Shown in pieces: positions 19,703 to 29,557 of a stretch of 64,000 nt of DNA. The position numbers and the translations under genes are program-made. The notes under the pieces are model-generated. The model saw only the letters and a program-made list of their open reading frames with translations. It had not been told where the DNA came from and ran no database searches. The stretch comes from Castellaniella sp041675725 (GTDB lineage Bacteria; Pseudomonadota; Gammaproteobacteria; Burkholderiales; Burkholderiaceae_B): the NCBI RefSeq assembly GCF_041675725.1, contig NZ_JBAYTI010000005.1, forward strand, positions 5,674-69,673. The letters are read 5' to 3'. The first letter of the stretch is position 1. Every line of letters begins with the position of its first letter.

Positions 19703-22549
19703 ATGAACGCCCCTGAGGCCCCTCTGTCCCCTGTCATTCGGCTGCGCGACGTGCGCCTGCGCTACGGTCAGGTCCAGGCCCTGGATGGCATCGACCTCGA
19801 GCTCCCGGGTCGCTGCATAGTCGGGCTGATCGGCCCCGATGGCGTTGGCAAATCCAGCCTGCTGTCTCTGCTTGCCGGCGCACGCCGGATCCAGCACGGC
19901 ACAGTCGAAGTCCTGGGCGGCGATATGCGCCAAACCGCCCATCGCAGCCAGGTGGGGCCACGCATTGCCTACATGCCGCAAGGGCTGGGGCGCAACCTCT
20001 ATCCCACGCTGTCGGTCGAGGAGAACCTGCAGTTTTTCGGGCGCCTGTTCGGCCACGGCCACAGCGAACGCCGGCAGCGCATCGATCGGCTGACGCAGGC
20101 CACTGGCCTGTATCCGTTCCTGCACCGGCCAGCCGGCAAGCTCTCGGGCGGCATGAAGCAAAAGCTCGGCCTGTGCTGTGCACTGATCCACGATCCCGAC
20201 CTCCTGATCCTGGACGAGCCCACGACGGGCGTGGATCCGCTGGCACGGGCCCAATTCTGGGATCTGATCGCGCAAATCCGTGCCGAACGGCCTGGCATGA
20301 GCGTGGTGGTGGCCACCGCCTACATGGATGAAGCCCAGCGCTTCGATTGGCTCGTGGGCATGGATGACGGGCGGATCCTCGCCACCGGCACACCCGCCGA
20401 ACTGCTGCGGCGCACTGGCAGCACCTCGCTCGAGGCCGCCTTCATCGGCCTGCTGCCCGAACACAAGCGGCAGGATCACGCCGAAGTGGTCATTCCGCCG
20501 CTGCAGGTGGACGACGGCGACATCGCCATCGAAGCCCGTGACCTGACCATGCGTTTTGGCGATTTCATCGCAGTCGACCACGTCAGCTTCCGCATTCGCC
20601 GCGGCGAGATATTCGGATTCCTCGGCTCCAACGGCTGTGGCAAGACCACCACCATGAAAATGCTGACCGGTCTGCTCGAACCCAGCGAAGGCCAGGCCTG
20701 GTTGTTCGGTCAGCCGGTCGATGCCGCCAACCCCGCCACCCGCAAGCGAGTCGGCTACATGACACAAGCCTTCTCGCTGTACAGCGAGCTGACGGTACGC
20801 CAGAACCTGGTGCTGCACGCGCAGCTGTTCAGCGTGCCCGATGCCGAAATCCCCGGCCGCGTGCACGATATGGTGCGGCGTTTCGGCCTGGACGAAGCCA
20901 TCGACAAGCTGCCGCCCCAATTGCCGCTGGGGATGCGCCAGCGCTTGTCGCTGGCCGTTGCCATGGTGCATCAACCCGAGCTCCTGATCCTGGACGAACC
21001 CACGTCCGGGGTGGACCCGGTTGCCCGCGATGCGTTTTGGCGGCTGCTGGTGACGCTCTCGCGACGCGACCGGGTCACCATCTTCATCTCCACCCACTTC
21101 ATGAACGAGGCCGCGCGCTGCGACCGCATGTCCATGATGCACGCCGGCCGGGTGCTGGACAGCGACACGCCCGCCCGGCTGGTCGAAAAGCGGGGGGCCG
21201 GCTCGCTCGAAGAAGCGTTCATCGGCTACTTGCTGGAGGCGAGCGGCGAGAGCGGCGAGAGCGGCGAAACCGCCAGGCCCGCTTCAGCGACCGGCGCTGC
21301 GTCGACCCCGCCAGCGACTTCCGCCCCTTGCGCGTTGCCAACGGCGTCGACCCCGCCAACGCCGCGCGATGCGCCCTCCGGCCAATCGGGCCCAGGCGGG
21401 CCGTCCCACCCGCCATTCCAGCGCAGGCCGTTCAGCCCGCAGCGCCTGTTGGCCTATCTATGGCGCGAGACCCTCGAACTGCAGCGCGATCCGATCCGGG
21501 CCACATTGGCGCTGGCAGGCTCGATCCTGCTGATGTTCGTGATCGGCTTCGGCATCAGCATGGACGTGGAAGACTTGCGCTATGCCGTACTGGATCACGA
21601 CCAGACTACGCTGAGCCGGGACTACGCGCTGCAACTGTCCGGATCGCGTTACTTCATCGAGCAGCCAGCCATCGTCGACCATGCCGACCTCGACCGGCGC
21701 ATGCGCAGCGGCGAGCTGATGCTCGCCCTGGAGATCCCCGAAGGCTTCACGCGCGACCTGCTGCGCAATCGCCCCGTACAGATCGGCGCCTGGGTGGACG
21801 GCGCCATGCCGCAACGCGCCGAGACGGTGCAAGGGTATGTACAAGGCATGCACCAGCATTGGCTGGCCAGCAGGCTGGCCGAACGCGTCGGGCACCAGCC
21901 CGCGACCGCCCACATCGAGACGCGCTTTCGCTATAACCCAGACGTCCAGAGCCTGCCGGCCATGGTACCGGCCGTCATTCCGCTGCTGCTCCTGCTGCTG
22001 CCGGCCATGCTCGCAGCCCTGGCAGTAGTGCGCGAAAAAGAAACCGGCGCCATCATCAACCTGTACGTCACGCCCGCCACCCGCACCGAATTCCTGCTCG
22101 GCAAACAGCTGCCCTACGTGGCACTGGCCCTGCTCAATTTTCTGATCATGAGCCTGCTGGCCGTCACCGTGTTTGGCGTACCGGTGCTGGGCAGCTTCCC
22201 AGCGCTGCTGCTGGCGGCGTTGATCTTCAGCGTCGCCTCGACCGGAATGGGCCTGCTGGCGTCGTCGGTCACCCGCAGCCAGATTGCCGCCCTGTTCATC
22301 ACCATGGTGGCCACGCTCGTGCCCGTGACCCAGTTCGCCGGCCTGATCGACCCCGTACCTTCGCTCGAAGGCGCTGGCCGCCTGATCGGTGAACTGCATC
22401 CCGCCAGCCACATGATCACCATCAGCCGCGGGGTGTTCAACAAGGCGCTGGGGTTCACCGACCTGCCCGATGCATTCCTCACAATGGCGCTGTCCATCCC
22501 GGTGATCGTGGGTCTGGCCATCGCCCTGCTCAGGAAACAGGAGCGCTAG
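19703..22549 (+). CDS. rbbA: RbbA-like ABC protein: two ATPase domains fused to a permease
   Basis: The 948-residue protein has two ATP-binding cassettes and an ABC-2 permease. Cassette 1 has an altered Walker A (GPDGVGKSS) and signature LSGGMKQ; cassette 2 has GSNGCGKTT and a divergent signature (LPLGMRQ) with LDEPTSGVDP. A proline- and alanine-rich linker (about residues 515-575) leads to the membrane part, with one early and five late membrane segments. This architecture matches E. coli RbbA/YhiH, encoded with an adaptor and YhhJ. Ribosome binding reported for RbbA does not fit the exporter context well; export is the likelier role. Confidence 0.9.
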   Translation: MNAPEAPLSPVIRLRDVRLRYGQVQALDGIDLELPGRCIVGLIGPDGVGKSSLLSLLAGARRIQHGTVEVLGGDMRQTAHRSQVGPRIAYMPQGLGRNLYPTLSVEENLQFFGRLFGHGHSERRQRIDRLTQATGLYPFLHRPAGKLSGGMKQKLGLCCALIHDPDLLILDEPTTGVDPLARAQFWDLIAQIRAERPGMSVVVATAYMDEAQRFDWLVGMDDGRILATGTPAELLRRTGSTSLEAAFIGLLPEHKRQDHAEVVIPPLQVDDGDIAIEARDLTMRFGDFIAVDHVSFRIRRGEIFGFLGSNGCGKTTTMKMLTGLLEPSEGQAWLFGQPVDAANPATRKRVGYMTQAFSLYSELTVRQNLVLHAQLFSVPDAEIPGRVHDMVRRFGLDEAIDKLPPQLPLGMRQRLSLAVAMVHQPELLILDEPTSGVDPVARDAFWRLLVTLSRRDRVTIFISTHFMNEAARCDRMSMMHAGRVLDSDTPARLVEKRGAGSLEEAFIGYLLEASGESGESGETARPASATGAASTPPATSAPCALPTASTPPTPRDAPSGQSGPGGPSHPPFQRRPFSPQRLLAYLWRETLELQRDPIRATLALAGSILLMFVIGFGISMDVEDLRYAVLDHDQTTLSRDYALQLSGSRYFIEQPAIVDHADLDRRMRSGELMLALEIPEGFTRDLLRNRPVQIGAWVDGAMPQRAETVQGYVQGMHQHWLASRLAERVGHQPATAHIETRFRYNPDVQSLPAMVPAVIPLLLLLLPAMLAALAVVREKETGAIINLYVTPATRTEFLLGKQLPYVALALLNFLIMSLLAVTVFGVPVLGSFPALLLAALIFSVASTGMGLLASSVTRSQIAALFITMVATLVPVTQFAGLIDPVPSLEGAGRLIGELHPASHMITISRGVFNKALGFTDLPDAFLTMALSIPVIVGLAIALLRKQER

Positions 22550-23680
22550 ATGCGGACGCAGACACTCGCCAACATCCGCCGCCTGGGCATCAAGGAACTA
22601 TGGAGCCTGTGGCGCGACCCCATGATGCTGGTGCTCATTCTTTACGTGTTCACCGTGGCGGTGTACACGGCGGCCACCGCGATGCCCGAAACGCTGCACA
22701 ATAGCCCGATCGCGATTGTCGATGCCGACGACACGCCGCTGTCGCGGCACATCATCTCGGCCTTCCAGCCCCCGCAGTTCGTGTGGCCGGCGATGATATC
22801 CATGCGCGACGTGGATCCAGCCATGGACCGGGGGCTGTACACCTTTGCCTTGCAGATCCCGCAAGGCTTCCAGCGCGACGTGCTGGCGGGCCGCAACCCT
22901 GCCGTGCAGCTGAACGTGGATGCCACCCGCATGAGCCAGGCGTTCACCGGCAGCAACGCGGTGCAACAGATCGTGATGGGCGAAATCAATGAATTCGTCC
23001 AGCGGCAGCGCGGCCAGACCGTACAGCCCATCGAATTGGCTTTGCGCTATCGGTTCAACCAGACCCTGGACAACCGCTGGTTCGGCAGCCTGATGCAGGT
23101 CATCAACTACATCACCATGCTGTCCATCATCCTCACCGGGGCGGCCCTGATCCGCGAACGCGAGCACGGCACGGTCGAGCATCTGCTGGTGATGCCCGTG
23201 ACCCCCACCGAGATCATGCTCTCGAAAATCTGGTCGATGGGGCTCGTGGTGCTGCTGGCCTCAACCCTGTCGATCCACCTGGTGGTGCGCGGCCTGCTGG
23301 GGGTGCCCATCGAGGGTTCGCTGTGGCTGTTTTTCACCGGGGCGGCTTTATGCCTGTTCGCAACCACGTCGATGGGGATCTTCCTGGCCACGATAGCGCG
23401 CAACATGCCGCAGTTCGGCATGCTCCTGGTGCTCATCCTGCTGCCCCTGCAGATGCTCTCGGGCGGGTTTACCCCGCGCGAGAACATGCCCGACCTGGTG
23501 CAGTACATCATGCTGCTGGCACCCACCACGCACTTCGTCGAACTGGGCCAGGCCATCCTCTACCGGGGCGCCGGCCTCGACGTCGTCTGGCGGCCGTTCC
23601 TGTGGCTGATCGCCATCGGCACGACGCTGTTCGTGCTCTCGATGGCGCGCTTCAGAAAGACCATCAGCCGGATGGCCTGA
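22550..23680 (+). CDS. yhhJ: ABC-2 type permease, YhhJ family
   Basis: A 376-residue membrane protein with one N-terminal segment, a large periplasmic domain (about residues 50-170, containing FQPPQFVWPAMISMRDV-like sequence) and five C-terminal segments with the ABC-2 motif LIREREHGTVEHLLVMPVTP. It begins immediately after the RbbA-like gene and should be the second membrane subunit of the exporter. Confidence 0.92.
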   Translation: MRTQTLANIRRLGIKELWSLWRDPMMLVLILYVFTVAVYTAATAMPETLHNSPIAIVDADDTPLSRHIISAFQPPQFVWPAMISMRDVDPAMDRGLYTFALQIPQGFQRDVLAGRNPAVQLNVDATRMSQAFTGSNAVQQIVMGEINEFVQRQRGQTVQPIELALRYRFNQTLDNRWFGSLMQVINYITMLSIILTGAALIREREHGTVEHLLVMPVTPTEIMLSKIWSMGLVVLLASTLSIHLVVRGLLGVPIEGSLWLFFTGAALCLFATTSMGIFLATIARNMPQFGMLLVLILLPLQMLSGGFTPRENMPDLVQYIMLLAPTTHFVELGQAILYRGAGLDVVWRPFLWLIAIGTTLFVLSMARFRKTISRMA

Positions 23681-23700
23681 TCCACGCCAAAGGACTCTCC

Positions 23701-25950
23701 ATGCTCAACCCCATGACAGCCCTGCAGGACACCACCGACTACCTCCTGGACGCCTGGCAACGCAGCCTGCTGTATGCCGACATCATGCGTGAGCGCGGCA
23801 ACCAATATCAGGCTCACAAGCGCGAAACCATCCCCAACGTCCTGGATTTTCCGGCGGAGATCGTGCTGCGCGGCGACGCGCTCGAGCGGCCTGTCAACTA
23901 TGGCCTGGTCCGTATCCGACCGCCCGCCGACATGCCCTGCGACGAACGCAAGCGCCCATTCATCATCATCGACCCGCGCGCAGGCCACGGACCCGGGATC
24001 GGCGGCTTCAAGGCAGACAGTGAGATCGGCGTCGTGCTGGCCGCCGGACACCCCTGTTATTTCATCGGTTTCACACCACAGCCCATGCCCGGGCAGTCGG
24101 TCGAGGACGTGATGCGCGCCGAAGCCGCGTTCGTGCGGGCGGTCGCCGAACGGCACCCGCAGGCGCAGGGCCGGCCAGCCGTCATCGGCAATTGCCAGGC
24201 GGGTTGGCAGATCCTCATGGCGGCCGCTGTCTGGCCCGAGCTGTTCGGCCCCATCATCGTGGCCGGCACCCCGCTGTCGTACTGGGCGGGCTGGCGCGGC
24301 CGCGATCCCATGCGCTACATGGGGGGCCTGACCGGCGGCAGCTGGCTGACCGCGCTGGCCAGCGATCTGGGCGGCGGCCACTTCGACGGCGCCTGGCTGG
24401 TGCAGAATTTTGAAAAACTCAATCCGGCCAATACCTGGTGGGGGAAAAACCATCATCTGTATGCAGAGGTGGATACCGAAGGGCCGCGTTATCTGAAGTT
24501 CGAAAAATACTGGGGCGGCTACGTCTGCCTGAATGACATCGAGATGCAAACCATCGTCGATGACCTGTTCATCGGCAACAAGCTCGCCTCGGCCGAGCTG
24601 GTGACCAGCGACGGCGTACGCATCGACCTGCGCAACATCCGCTCACCCATCGTCGTGTTCTGTTCTCACGGCGACAACATCACCCCGCCACCCCAGGCGC
24701 TGGGCTGGATCACCGACCTGTATCGCGACACGGACGATGTCCGGGCGCACGATCAGACCATCGCATACGCCACTCACGACAGCATCGGACACCTGGGGAT
24801 CTTCGTCTCATCGGCGGTGGGACGCAAGGAACACGCCAAATTCGCCAACAACATCGAACTCATCGATTCGCTGCCGGCGGGGCTGTTCGAGCTGAGCGTG
24901 GCGGACAAGAAACCAGGCGAATCCCACGATGATCTGGTCCAGGGTCAATACCGAATGACGGTACACCAGCGTACGGTCGCCGACGTGCGCGCCATCGTCG
25001 CTCCCGACCCGGTCGGGGCTGCGGCCAGCGACCGGCGCTTCGCAGCGGCGGCCCACGTATCGCAAATCAACCTGGCGCTGTACCGGCGCCTCATGCAACC
25101 CTGGATTCGCAGCCTGATCACCCCCCAGGCCGCCTCGCTGCTACGCAGCAGCCACCCCTTGCGCATCCGCTACGAACTCTGGTCGGACGCGCACCCCCTG
25201 GCTGGCCCCATCCAGCAACTGGCCGGCAACGCCCGGGCGCAACGCGCACCCGTGCACCAAGACAATCCCTGGTGGCGATGGCAGGAAGCGACGTCGGATG
25301 CCATCATGGCTGCGCTGGACGGCTGGCGCGACCAGCGCGACCGCTGGTACGAATGGTTCTTCGAGACAGGGTACGACCAGCCCCTGGTCCAGGCGCTCGC
25401 CGGACAGGCTGACCGGCACGCGCCAGCACGCCGGCATCCAGGCAACAGCCCGGAACACCAGGCCCTGATGCGCAAGAAGCAGGCCGATGCAAAAGCAGCG
25501 CTTATCCAGGGTGGCCTGGATGCCGCCACCATACGCGCGCTGTACCACGTACTGCACTGCAGGCGCGAGATCGACGAACGCCAATATCAGCTGGCCCTGC
25601 GGCTGTTTCACAGCCGGCAAAGCGTTCCGCCGTCCTCGGCGCATTATCGCGCCCTGGCGCGCACACAAGCGCTGTTGATGCAAGTGGCGCCCGATCAGGC
25701 CATGGCGTCGCTGCCGCGCCTGCTGGCCGGTGAACCCGCGGCAGATATCCTGCAGGCCATGCGCCACCTCGAAGCGATCCTGAATGCCGGAGGGCCTTTG
25801 CAGGGTCCGGCGCTCGAGCGCTGGCAACATATACGCAAGCTCTTCGAGGACGCCGCACAAAAGCCCGCCCCGAATCCCCCACTATTGGCCGACAATACGG
25901 ATTCCGCCCGCCACGGGCGCCACCGTTCCGGCCCCAAAACCCATGACTGA
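23701..25950 (+). CDS. DUF3141 protein with PhaC-like alpha/beta-hydrolase domain
   Basis: A 749-residue protein. The first 400 residues form an alpha/beta-hydrolase like polyhydroxyalkanoate synthases: nucleophile elbow GNCQAG with Cys165, Asp325 in HGDNITPP and His364 in SIGHLGIF, the cysteine triad typical of PhaC. The remaining helical half is the DUF3141-specific part. Function is unknown; it is commonly found beside pta and ackA, as here, where its end overlaps pta by 8 bases. The start MLNPMTALQD was chosen because it follows the upstream permease by 20 bases. Confidence 0.88.
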   Translation: MLNPMTALQDTTDYLLDAWQRSLLYADIMRERGNQYQAHKRETIPNVLDFPAEIVLRGDALERPVNYGLVRIRPPADMPCDERKRPFIIIDPRAGHGPGIGGFKADSEIGVVLAAGHPCYFIGFTPQPMPGQSVEDVMRAEAAFVRAVAERHPQAQGRPAVIGNCQAGWQILMAAAVWPELFGPIIVAGTPLSYWAGWRGRDPMRYMGGLTGGSWLTALASDLGGGHFDGAWLVQNFEKLNPANTWWGKNHHLYAEVDTEGPRYLKFEKYWGGYVCLNDIEMQTIVDDLFIGNKLASAELVTSDGVRIDLRNIRSPIVVFCSHGDNITPPPQALGWITDLYRDTDDVRAHDQTIAYATHDSIGHLGIFVSSAVGRKEHAKFANNIELIDSLPAGLFELSVADKKPGESHDDLVQGQYRMTVHQRTVADVRAIVAPDPVGAAASDRRFAAAAHVSQINLALYRRLMQPWIRSLITPQAASLLRSSHPLRIRYELWSDAHPLAGPIQQLAGNARAQRAPVHQDNPWWRWQEATSDAIMAALDGWRDQRDRWYEWFFETGYDQPLVQALAGQADRHAPARRHPGNSPEHQALMRKKQADAKAALIQGGLDAATIRALYHVLHCRREIDERQYQLALRLFHSRQSVPPSSAHYRALARTQALLMQVAPDQAMASLPRLLAGEPAADILQAMRHLEAILNAGGPLQGPALERWQHIRKLFEDAAQKPAPNPPLLADNTDSARHGRHRSGPKTHD

Positions 25951-26905
25951 CACCCCTTCTTCCGCGACCGCCCCGCACGCCCAGGCGTTGAGCGGCATCA
26001 ACAGGCTGATCGCCCACGTGCAGGGCCAGCCCGTCATACGCACAGCCATCGTGCATCCCTGCGACGTACTCAGCCTGGGTGGCGCGCTGGACGCGTGCCA
26101 GGCCGGCATCATCGAGCCCATTCTGGTCGCGCCACAGGCCCGGCTGCAGGCCGTGGCCACAGAGGCGGGCCTGGACCTGACCGGCCTGCGCATCATCGAC
26201 GTGCCGCACAGCCATGCCGCAGCCGCCACCGCCGTTCAGATGGCGGCCCATGGCGAGGTCGAAGCGCTGATGAAAGGCAGCCTGCACTCCGATGAGCTGC
26301 TGGCCGCTCTGATCGCGCCACAGGCGGGCCTGCGCACCGAACGGCGCATCACGCATTGCTTCGTGATGGAGACGGCCGCCTATCCGCGCCCGTTCATCAT
26401 CAGCGACGCAGCCATCAATATCGCACCCACGCTCGAGGTCAAAGCAGACATCGTGCGCAATGCGATCGACCTGGCCCACGTGATCGGGGTGCCAGAGCCC
26501 AAGGTGGCCATACTGGCCGCCGTCGAAACCGTCAATCCGCGCATGCGATCGACCCTCGATGCGGCGGCACTATGCAAGATGGCCGACCGGGGCCAGATCC
26601 TCGGCGGAATCCTCGATGGCCCCCTGGCCTTCGACAACGCCGTCTCGCCCGAAGCCGCGCGCGTGAAAGGGATACGATCCGCGGTCGCCGGACAGGCCGA
26701 TATCCTGATCGTCCCAGACCTGGAAAGCGGCAACATGCTGGCCAAGCAACTCGAATATATGGGCCATGCCGACAGCGCCGGGATCGTGATGGGAGCCCGG
26801 GTGCCCGTCGTACTGACCAGCCGTTCAGATTCCCGTCGCACCCGCCTGGCCTCCTGCGCGATTGCGCAGCTGCTGGCCTTGCGCTACCGGATGACGCCCC
26901 CATGA
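25943..26905 (+). CDS. pta: Phosphate acetyl/butyryltransferase
   Basis: The 320-residue single-domain enzyme transfers acyl groups between CoA and phosphate. It carries the PTA/PTB signature along its length: VEALMKGSLHSDELL, ITHCFVMETAAYPRPFIISD, and the C-terminal IVPDLESGNMLAKQL. It lacks the N-terminal DRTGG part of long Pta. Start at 25943 overlaps the DUF3141 stop; its stop overlaps the ackA start, so the three genes are translationally coupled. Acetyl versus butyryl specificity cannot be read here. Confidence 0.92.
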   Translation: MTDTPSSATAPHAQALSGINRLIAHVQGQPVIRTAIVHPCDVLSLGGALDACQAGIIEPILVAPQARLQAVATEAGLDLTGLRIIDVPHSHAAAATAVQMAAHGEVEALMKGSLHSDELLAALIAPQAGLRTERRITHCFVMETAAYPRPFIISDAAINIAPTLEVKADIVRNAIDLAHVIGVPEPKVAILAAVETVNPRMRSTLDAAALCKMADRGQILGGILDGPLAFDNAVSPEAARVKGIRSAVAGQADILIVPDLESGNMLAKQLEYMGHADSAGIVMGARVPVVLTSRSDSRRTRLASCAIAQLLALRYRMTPP

Positions 26906-28092
26906 TCCCTCTGATTCTCGTCCTGAATTGCGGCTCTTCGAGCATCAAGTTCGCCCTGTTCGACATGAGCACGCCGACCATCGCACGCCAGCCGTCGTGG
27001 CATGGAAAAGTCGACGGCATCGGCAGCCCGCAGGCCAGCTATGGCGACTCGCAACAGGCCCAGGAAGCCGTGCCACTGGATAGCGCCCGCCCCTACCATT
27101 CTGCACTGTCCGTCATCCGTGCCCGTGTTCGCGCCTATCTATCCGACACGCAGCGGATCGCCTGCGTGGCCCACCGCGTGGTGCATGGGGGCAGCAAATA
27201 TTTTGCGCCGGTGCGCATGGACGCCCAGGTACTGGCCGACCTGAAAAGCTACATACCGCTGGCGCCATTGCATCAGCCCTTCGCGCTCGAAGCCATCGAA
27301 GAACTGTTCGCAACCGAACCGGATCTGCCGCAGATCGCCTGCTTCGACACGGCGTTCCATCGCACCCAGGCGCCGATCGAGCAGATGCTGGCCCTGCCAT
27401 GGTCAGTCTGGGAGCGCGGCGTGCGACGCTACGGTTTCCATGGGCTCTCATACGAATACATGAGCCACGCCCTGCCCGAGCGCCACGGCGAGTTGGCCAA
27501 CGGCCGGGTCATCGTCGCTCACCTGGGCAACGGGGCGAGCCTGTGCGCGCTGCAGAGCCTGCAAAGCGTGGCGACCACCATGGGCTTCTCGGCGCTCGAC
27601 GGCCTCATGATGGGCTCGCGCTGCGGTTCGATCGACCCGGGCGCCGTGATCTACCTGATGCAGATCGAAAAGCTGTCGCTGGAGGCGGTCGCGCACATGC
27701 TGTATCACGACTCCGGCCTGCGCGGGGTTTCAGGCATTTCGGGCGATCCGCGCGACCTCCTGCCGATCGAGGGCCACAACCCCCGGGCAAGTGCCGCCCT
27801 GGCGCTGTACGTGCGCCGTATCGTGCGCGAAATCGGCGCGTTGACGGCCGTATTGGGCGGGTTGGACCTGCTGGTGTTCACGGCCGGCATCGGCGAGCAC
27901 AGCAACGTGCTGCGCGCGCGGATATGCCAGGATCTCTCGTGGCTGGGCCTGCACCTGGACGCAGAGGCCAATGCCCGGCATGCCGCAGTGATTTCCACGC
28001 CTGACAGTCCCGTAACGGTGGGGGTGGAAAAGACGAACGAAGAATGGATTGCCGCCTGGCACAGCGCACGGCTGCTGGCAACCGCCGCCTAA
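26902..28092 (+). CDS. ackA: Acetate kinase
   Basis: A 396-residue ASKHA-fold kinase forming acetate and ATP from acetyl phosphate. Signatures present are LVLNCGSSSIKF at the N-terminus, AHRVVHGG, FDTAFH, RRYGFHGLSYEYM and FTAGIGEHS. It completes the pathway with the preceding phosphotransacetylase. The reading frame ends 4 bases inside the convergent ubiT frame, leaving no room for a terminator. Confidence 0.95.
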   Translation: MIPLILVLNCGSSSIKFALFDMSTPTIARQPSWHGKVDGIGSPQASYGDSQQAQEAVPLDSARPYHSALSVIRARVRAYLSDTQRIACVAHRVVHGGSKYFAPVRMDAQVLADLKSYIPLAPLHQPFALEAIEELFATEPDLPQIACFDTAFHRTQAPIEQMLALPWSVWERGVRRYGFHGLSYEYMSHALPERHGELANGRVIVAHLGNGASLCALQSLQSVATTMGFSALDGLMMGSRCGSIDPGAVIYLMQIEKLSLEAVAHMLYHDSGLRGVSGISGDPRDLLPIEGHNPRASAALALYVRRIVREIGALTAVLGGLDLLVFTAGIGEHSNVLRARICQDLSWLGLHLDAEANARHAAVISTPDSPVTVGVEKTNEEWIAAWHSARLLATAA

Positions 28093-28597
28093 CTGGCGGC
28101 CCTGCCTTTCAGGAAACCGGGCCCGGGCAGCCGCCCACGCAGGCCCCCGAGCACGTCGGCCGCGACACGGCGAGGCTGAAACACCGACATGTCGATCGAA
28201 TCGAGCGTGTTCTTGACCATCAGGCCCAGCTCGGTATCCCCTTCGATGACCAGACGGCGGCTGAAAAACAAGGTGTCCGGGTCTTCGACCCGCTGCAGCA
28301 GGCAATAGAAATCCCAGGCGGTGGCGCGAAAGACCAGATCGGGCTCGGCCACCGACCCCCGAAGCGCGCGGAAGGCGCCATCACGCCAGGTGTAGTCGAA
28401 GGCCAGCCCGGCATCGGCGACTTCGATGCGCAGCTGGCGCTGTTCGAGGCGTTGCAGCGTGTCGGGGTGCAGATGCCGGGCAAGGACCAGGTTGAGCCCC
28501 GTGACGAACAGCACCGAGCCGGGGTAGCGGGGTAGATGGCCCAGCGCGCGGCCAGCGGCTGGGGCACGCGGTACGCCGGTGAGGAAGTGGATTGCAT
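28089..28597 (-). pseudogene. ubiT: UbiT-like SCP2 lipid carrier, apparently frameshifted near its start
   Basis: The SCP2 domain is clear (YPGSVLFVTGLNLVLARHL, then DPDTLFFSRRLVIEGDTELGL, VKNTLDSI), matching UbiT/YhbT, which binds ubiquinone precursors in the oxygen-independent pathway. That frame has no start codon before the domain. An ATG at 28597 with a GGAG site begins MQSTSSPAYRVPQPLAA in another frame. Adding one C to the four-C run at 28561-28564 would join both into MQSTSSPAYRVPPAAGRALG and the domain. So this is either a one-base sequencing error or a true frameshift. It ends the ubiUVT operon. Confidence 0.75.
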
Positions 28598-28635
28598 GAC
28601 GGTCTCCGAAAAAGTGGCCCGACGAGGCCGGGGCA

Positions 28636-29541
28636 TCAGGCCGCCGACGCCTGCGGCGGCAGGACCATGTCCAGCCCGGGGCGCCCATGCCAATAGCCAT
28701 TGCAGGGGCCTTCGGGCATGGCGGGCACGAGGCGCTCGTGGGCCTGGGCAGCGCTTTCCTGGCCGTCGAGTACAGCGCGAAACGCCTGCACGACCGCATC
28801 CATGCGCCGTGATTGCGGGCTGAGACGGATCACGTCGACACCCAGGCGGGACAGCGCTTCGAGTTCGTGGATCAGGGTGTAAGTAAGGGCCGATTGCGTC
28901 TGGATGCCGTTAATGGTGAGAAACGCCTGGGATTCCTTGGTTTCGAGCAGCAGACCATCTGGATATTCCATGCACACATACTGGCAGTTGTCTTTTGGGA
29001 AATTGCGGTTGCGGGCGGTGAAGCAGCGTGCCGAACACGCCAGCGGCATGCGGCCGTAGGCGAACACCTCGGTTTGCATGCCAGCCGGCCTGTCGCGCTG
29101 CAGCTGCTCGAGCCCGGCGCGCCCCATTTCGAGAGGCATGACCCAGCGCACGGCGCCCTGTTCGGCCATGACGTCCAGCGTGGGCTTGCTATAGATGTTC
29201 AGGAAGGGCCCCGCGACGAAGGGCGCGCCCTGCATGCGGTGTACGGCGCCCATGTCGTTGGCCTCGACTGCGAACCGGTCATTTTCGGTGATCCGGTAGA
29301 GGGTCTTGAGCTCCTGGCCGGATTCGAGCAGGACCTGGGTGGAAAGAATCGGGGTCTTGCCGGCGGCAGCCAGCATGTCGGCGATCTCGAGCCAGTCGGG
29401 CAGGCGCAATTCATGCCTGCGCGAACAGACGGTTTCCCCCAGATAGACGATATCCACGGGCCAATCGGCCACGGCGGCGTAGAACTCGAGTGTCGTCACC
29501 CGAGGCCAGTAGTACTGCAATGGCCCCAAAGCGATTTTCAT
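28636..29541 (-). CDS. ubiV: UbiV, oxygen-independent ubiquinone hydroxylation (U32 peptidase-like)
   Basis: The 301-residue protein begins MKIALGPLQYYWPRVTTLEFY as in UbiV and holds the iron-sulfur cysteine pattern LACSARCFTARNRNFPKDNC followed by QYVC. UbiU and UbiV form a complex that hydroxylates the ubiquinone ring from prephenate instead of oxygen. It lies 16 bases after ubiU and 38 bases before the ubiT start, the canonical set. Confidence 0.95.
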   Translation of the reverse strand: MKIALGPLQYYWPRVTTLEFYAAVADWPVDIVYLGETVCSRRHELRLPDWLEIADMLAAAGKTPILSTQVLLESGQELKTLYRITENDRFAVEANDMGAVHRMQGAPFVAGPFLNIYSKPTLDVMAEQGAVRWVMPLEMGRAGLEQLQRDRPAGMQTEVFAYGRMPLACSARCFTARNRNFPKDNCQYVCMEYPDGLLLETKESQAFLTINGIQTQSALTYTLIHELEALSRLGVDVIRLSPQSRRMDAVVQAFRAVLDGQESAAQAHERLVPAMPEGPCNGYWHGRPGLDMVLPPQASAA

Positions 29542-29557
29542 GATGATGCCTTTCAGG

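Noticed and set aside
19052..21142. A 696-codon frame antisense to the adaptor and ABC genes
   Set aside because: Shadow of clearly conserved genes on the other strand; no recognisable domain.
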